Of a stretch of 5,574 bases of DNA, positions 5,017 to 5,574 are shown one piece after another. The stretch comes from Kiloniellaceae bacterium (GTDB lineage Bacteria; Pseudomonadota; Alphaproteobacteria; Kiloniellales; Kiloniellaceae), in the NCBI GenBank assembly GCA_021776145.1, contig JAJFGM010000471.1:1-5574 (forward strand), written 5' to 3'. Each line of letters opens with the position of its first letter. Within the stretch, counting starts at the first letter, position 1. Under the pieces are notes generated by a model. That model was not told the DNA's origin. It worked only from the letters and a program-made list of their open reading frames with translations, and ran no database searches. The position numbers and the translations under genes were made by a program.

Positions 5017-5574
5017 ATGAAAAAGCTGCAATACTGGATGGCCGCACCCGCTGTGGTGGCTATGTTGGCCGCCGCACCGGCAACGGCCGAGGACCTGACG
5101 ATCGGACTCGCCTCGGAGCCCAGCGCCATCGATCCGCACTATCACAATTTGGGCCCCAACAATATGGTGGCCTTTCACATGTTCGACCGGCTTATCGGCC
5201 AGAACGAATCGCAGCAGTTGGTGCCGGGCCTGGCGATCAGCTGGGTACCGATCAACGAGACCACCTGGGAATTCAAGCTGCGCCAGGGGGTGACCTTCCA
5301 CGACGGCAATCCCTTCAACGCCGACGACGTGGTCTTCACCTTCCAGCGGGCGCCCGAGGTGCCCAATTCGCCCTCGAGTTTTGGCACCTATACCAAGGGC
5401 AAGTCGATCGAAAAGATCGATGACTATACGATCCACATCATCACCGAACAGCCCTCGCCGCTGGTGCCCAACGACGTCTCGACCATTCCGATCGTCTCGG
5501 TCGAGGCCGGTACCGATGCTGCCACCGAGGACTACAATTCCGGCAAGGCGGCCGTCGGCTCGGGACCCTTCAAG
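5017..5574 (+). CDS. ABC importer substrate-binding protein, family 5 (DppA/OppA type), 3' truncated
   Basis: Periplasmic receptor of a peptide/nickel/opine-type ABC importer; 186 residues are visible before the right edge cuts the frame. ATG 5017 has AGGGAG nine bases upstream (5002-5007). The N-terminus is a clear Sec signal peptide: MKK, a hydrophobic core rich in Ala/Val/Leu, and a likely signal peptidase I site after A22-T23-A24, leaving Glu25. There is no lipobox cysteine, so a soluble periplasmic protein is expected, as in Gram-negatives. Family landmarks: LTIGLASEPSAIDPHYHN at the mature N-terminus; LVPGLAISW (about 68-76); the signature WEFKLRQGVTFHDGNPFNAD with DVVFTFQR (84-110); and VGSGPFK at the edge (180-186), the 'GTGPFK' turn. 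Permease and ATPase genes would be expected just beyond the right edge. It is divergent from the LysR/deacylase operon, suggesting that the imported ligand is the deacylase substrate or a precursor. Family is firm; the ligand is unknown. Confidence 0.93.
   Translation, partial: MKKLQYWMAAPAVVAMLAAAPATAEDLTIGLASEPSAIDPHYHNLGPNNMVAFHMFDRLIGQNESQQLVPGLAISWVPINETTWEFKLRQGVTFHDGNPFNADDVVFTFQRAPEVPNSPSSFGTYTKGKSIEKIDDYTIHIITEQPSPLVPNDVSTIPIVSVEAGTDAATEDYNSGKAAVGSGPFK

Noticed and set aside
4965..5423. Plus-strand 152-codon frame overlapping the substrate-binding protein
   Set aside because: It is a different frame from the one with the signal peptide and family 5 motifs; its product is Arg/Gly-rich and has no domain.

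Overview
The window looks like a GC-rich chromosomal segment of a pseudomonadote, most plausibly an alphaproteobacterium. The evidence is gene content and codon use rich in G/C at third positions; no taxonomic marker gene is present, so the assignment is loose. Four confident genes plus one 3'-truncated gene fall into two blocks that meet tail to tail near base 2570.

Left block (2-2456, plus strand): a two-gene efflux operon. The first gene is cut by the left edge. It encodes a periplasmic adaptor (membrane fusion protein) of the HlyD/EmrA type. After a 61-base gap it is followed by a 14-TM drug:H+ antiporter of the DHA2 (EmrB/QacA) family. Together they would form the inner-membrane and periplasmic parts of a tripartite drug or toxic-compound exporter. 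No outer-membrane channel gene is in view.

Middle (2457-2688): a 232-base convergent intergenic gap with no convincing gene or terminator. The nine bases TAGCCCGGA occur at both ends in inverted orientation, each copy beginning with the stop codon of its flanking gene.

Right block (2689-5574): a divergent catabolic-looking locus. On the minus strand a LysR-type regulator (start near 4729) is followed after 37 bases by a zinc-dependent deacylase of the succinylglutamate desuccinylase/aspartoacylase (AstE/ASPA, M14-like) family. On the plus strand, across an AT-rich control region, begins a family 5 (DppA/OppA-type) substrate-binding protein of an ABC importer, truncated by the right edge. The simplest joint reading is import of an N-acylated amino acid or peptide-like compound by the ABC system, deacylation by the AstE/ASPA enzyme, and control by the LysR protein from the shared 287-base region. 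The substrate cannot be read from the sequence.

The control region (4730-5016) holds the least conventional material: two imperfect inverted repeats about two helical turns apart, a perfect TATAAT hexamer, two mutually exclusive hairpins in the presumed 5' leader, and two overlapping mini-ORFs, the second very arginine-rich. These are candidates only. No mobile element, CRISPR array, tRNA or rRNA was seen.
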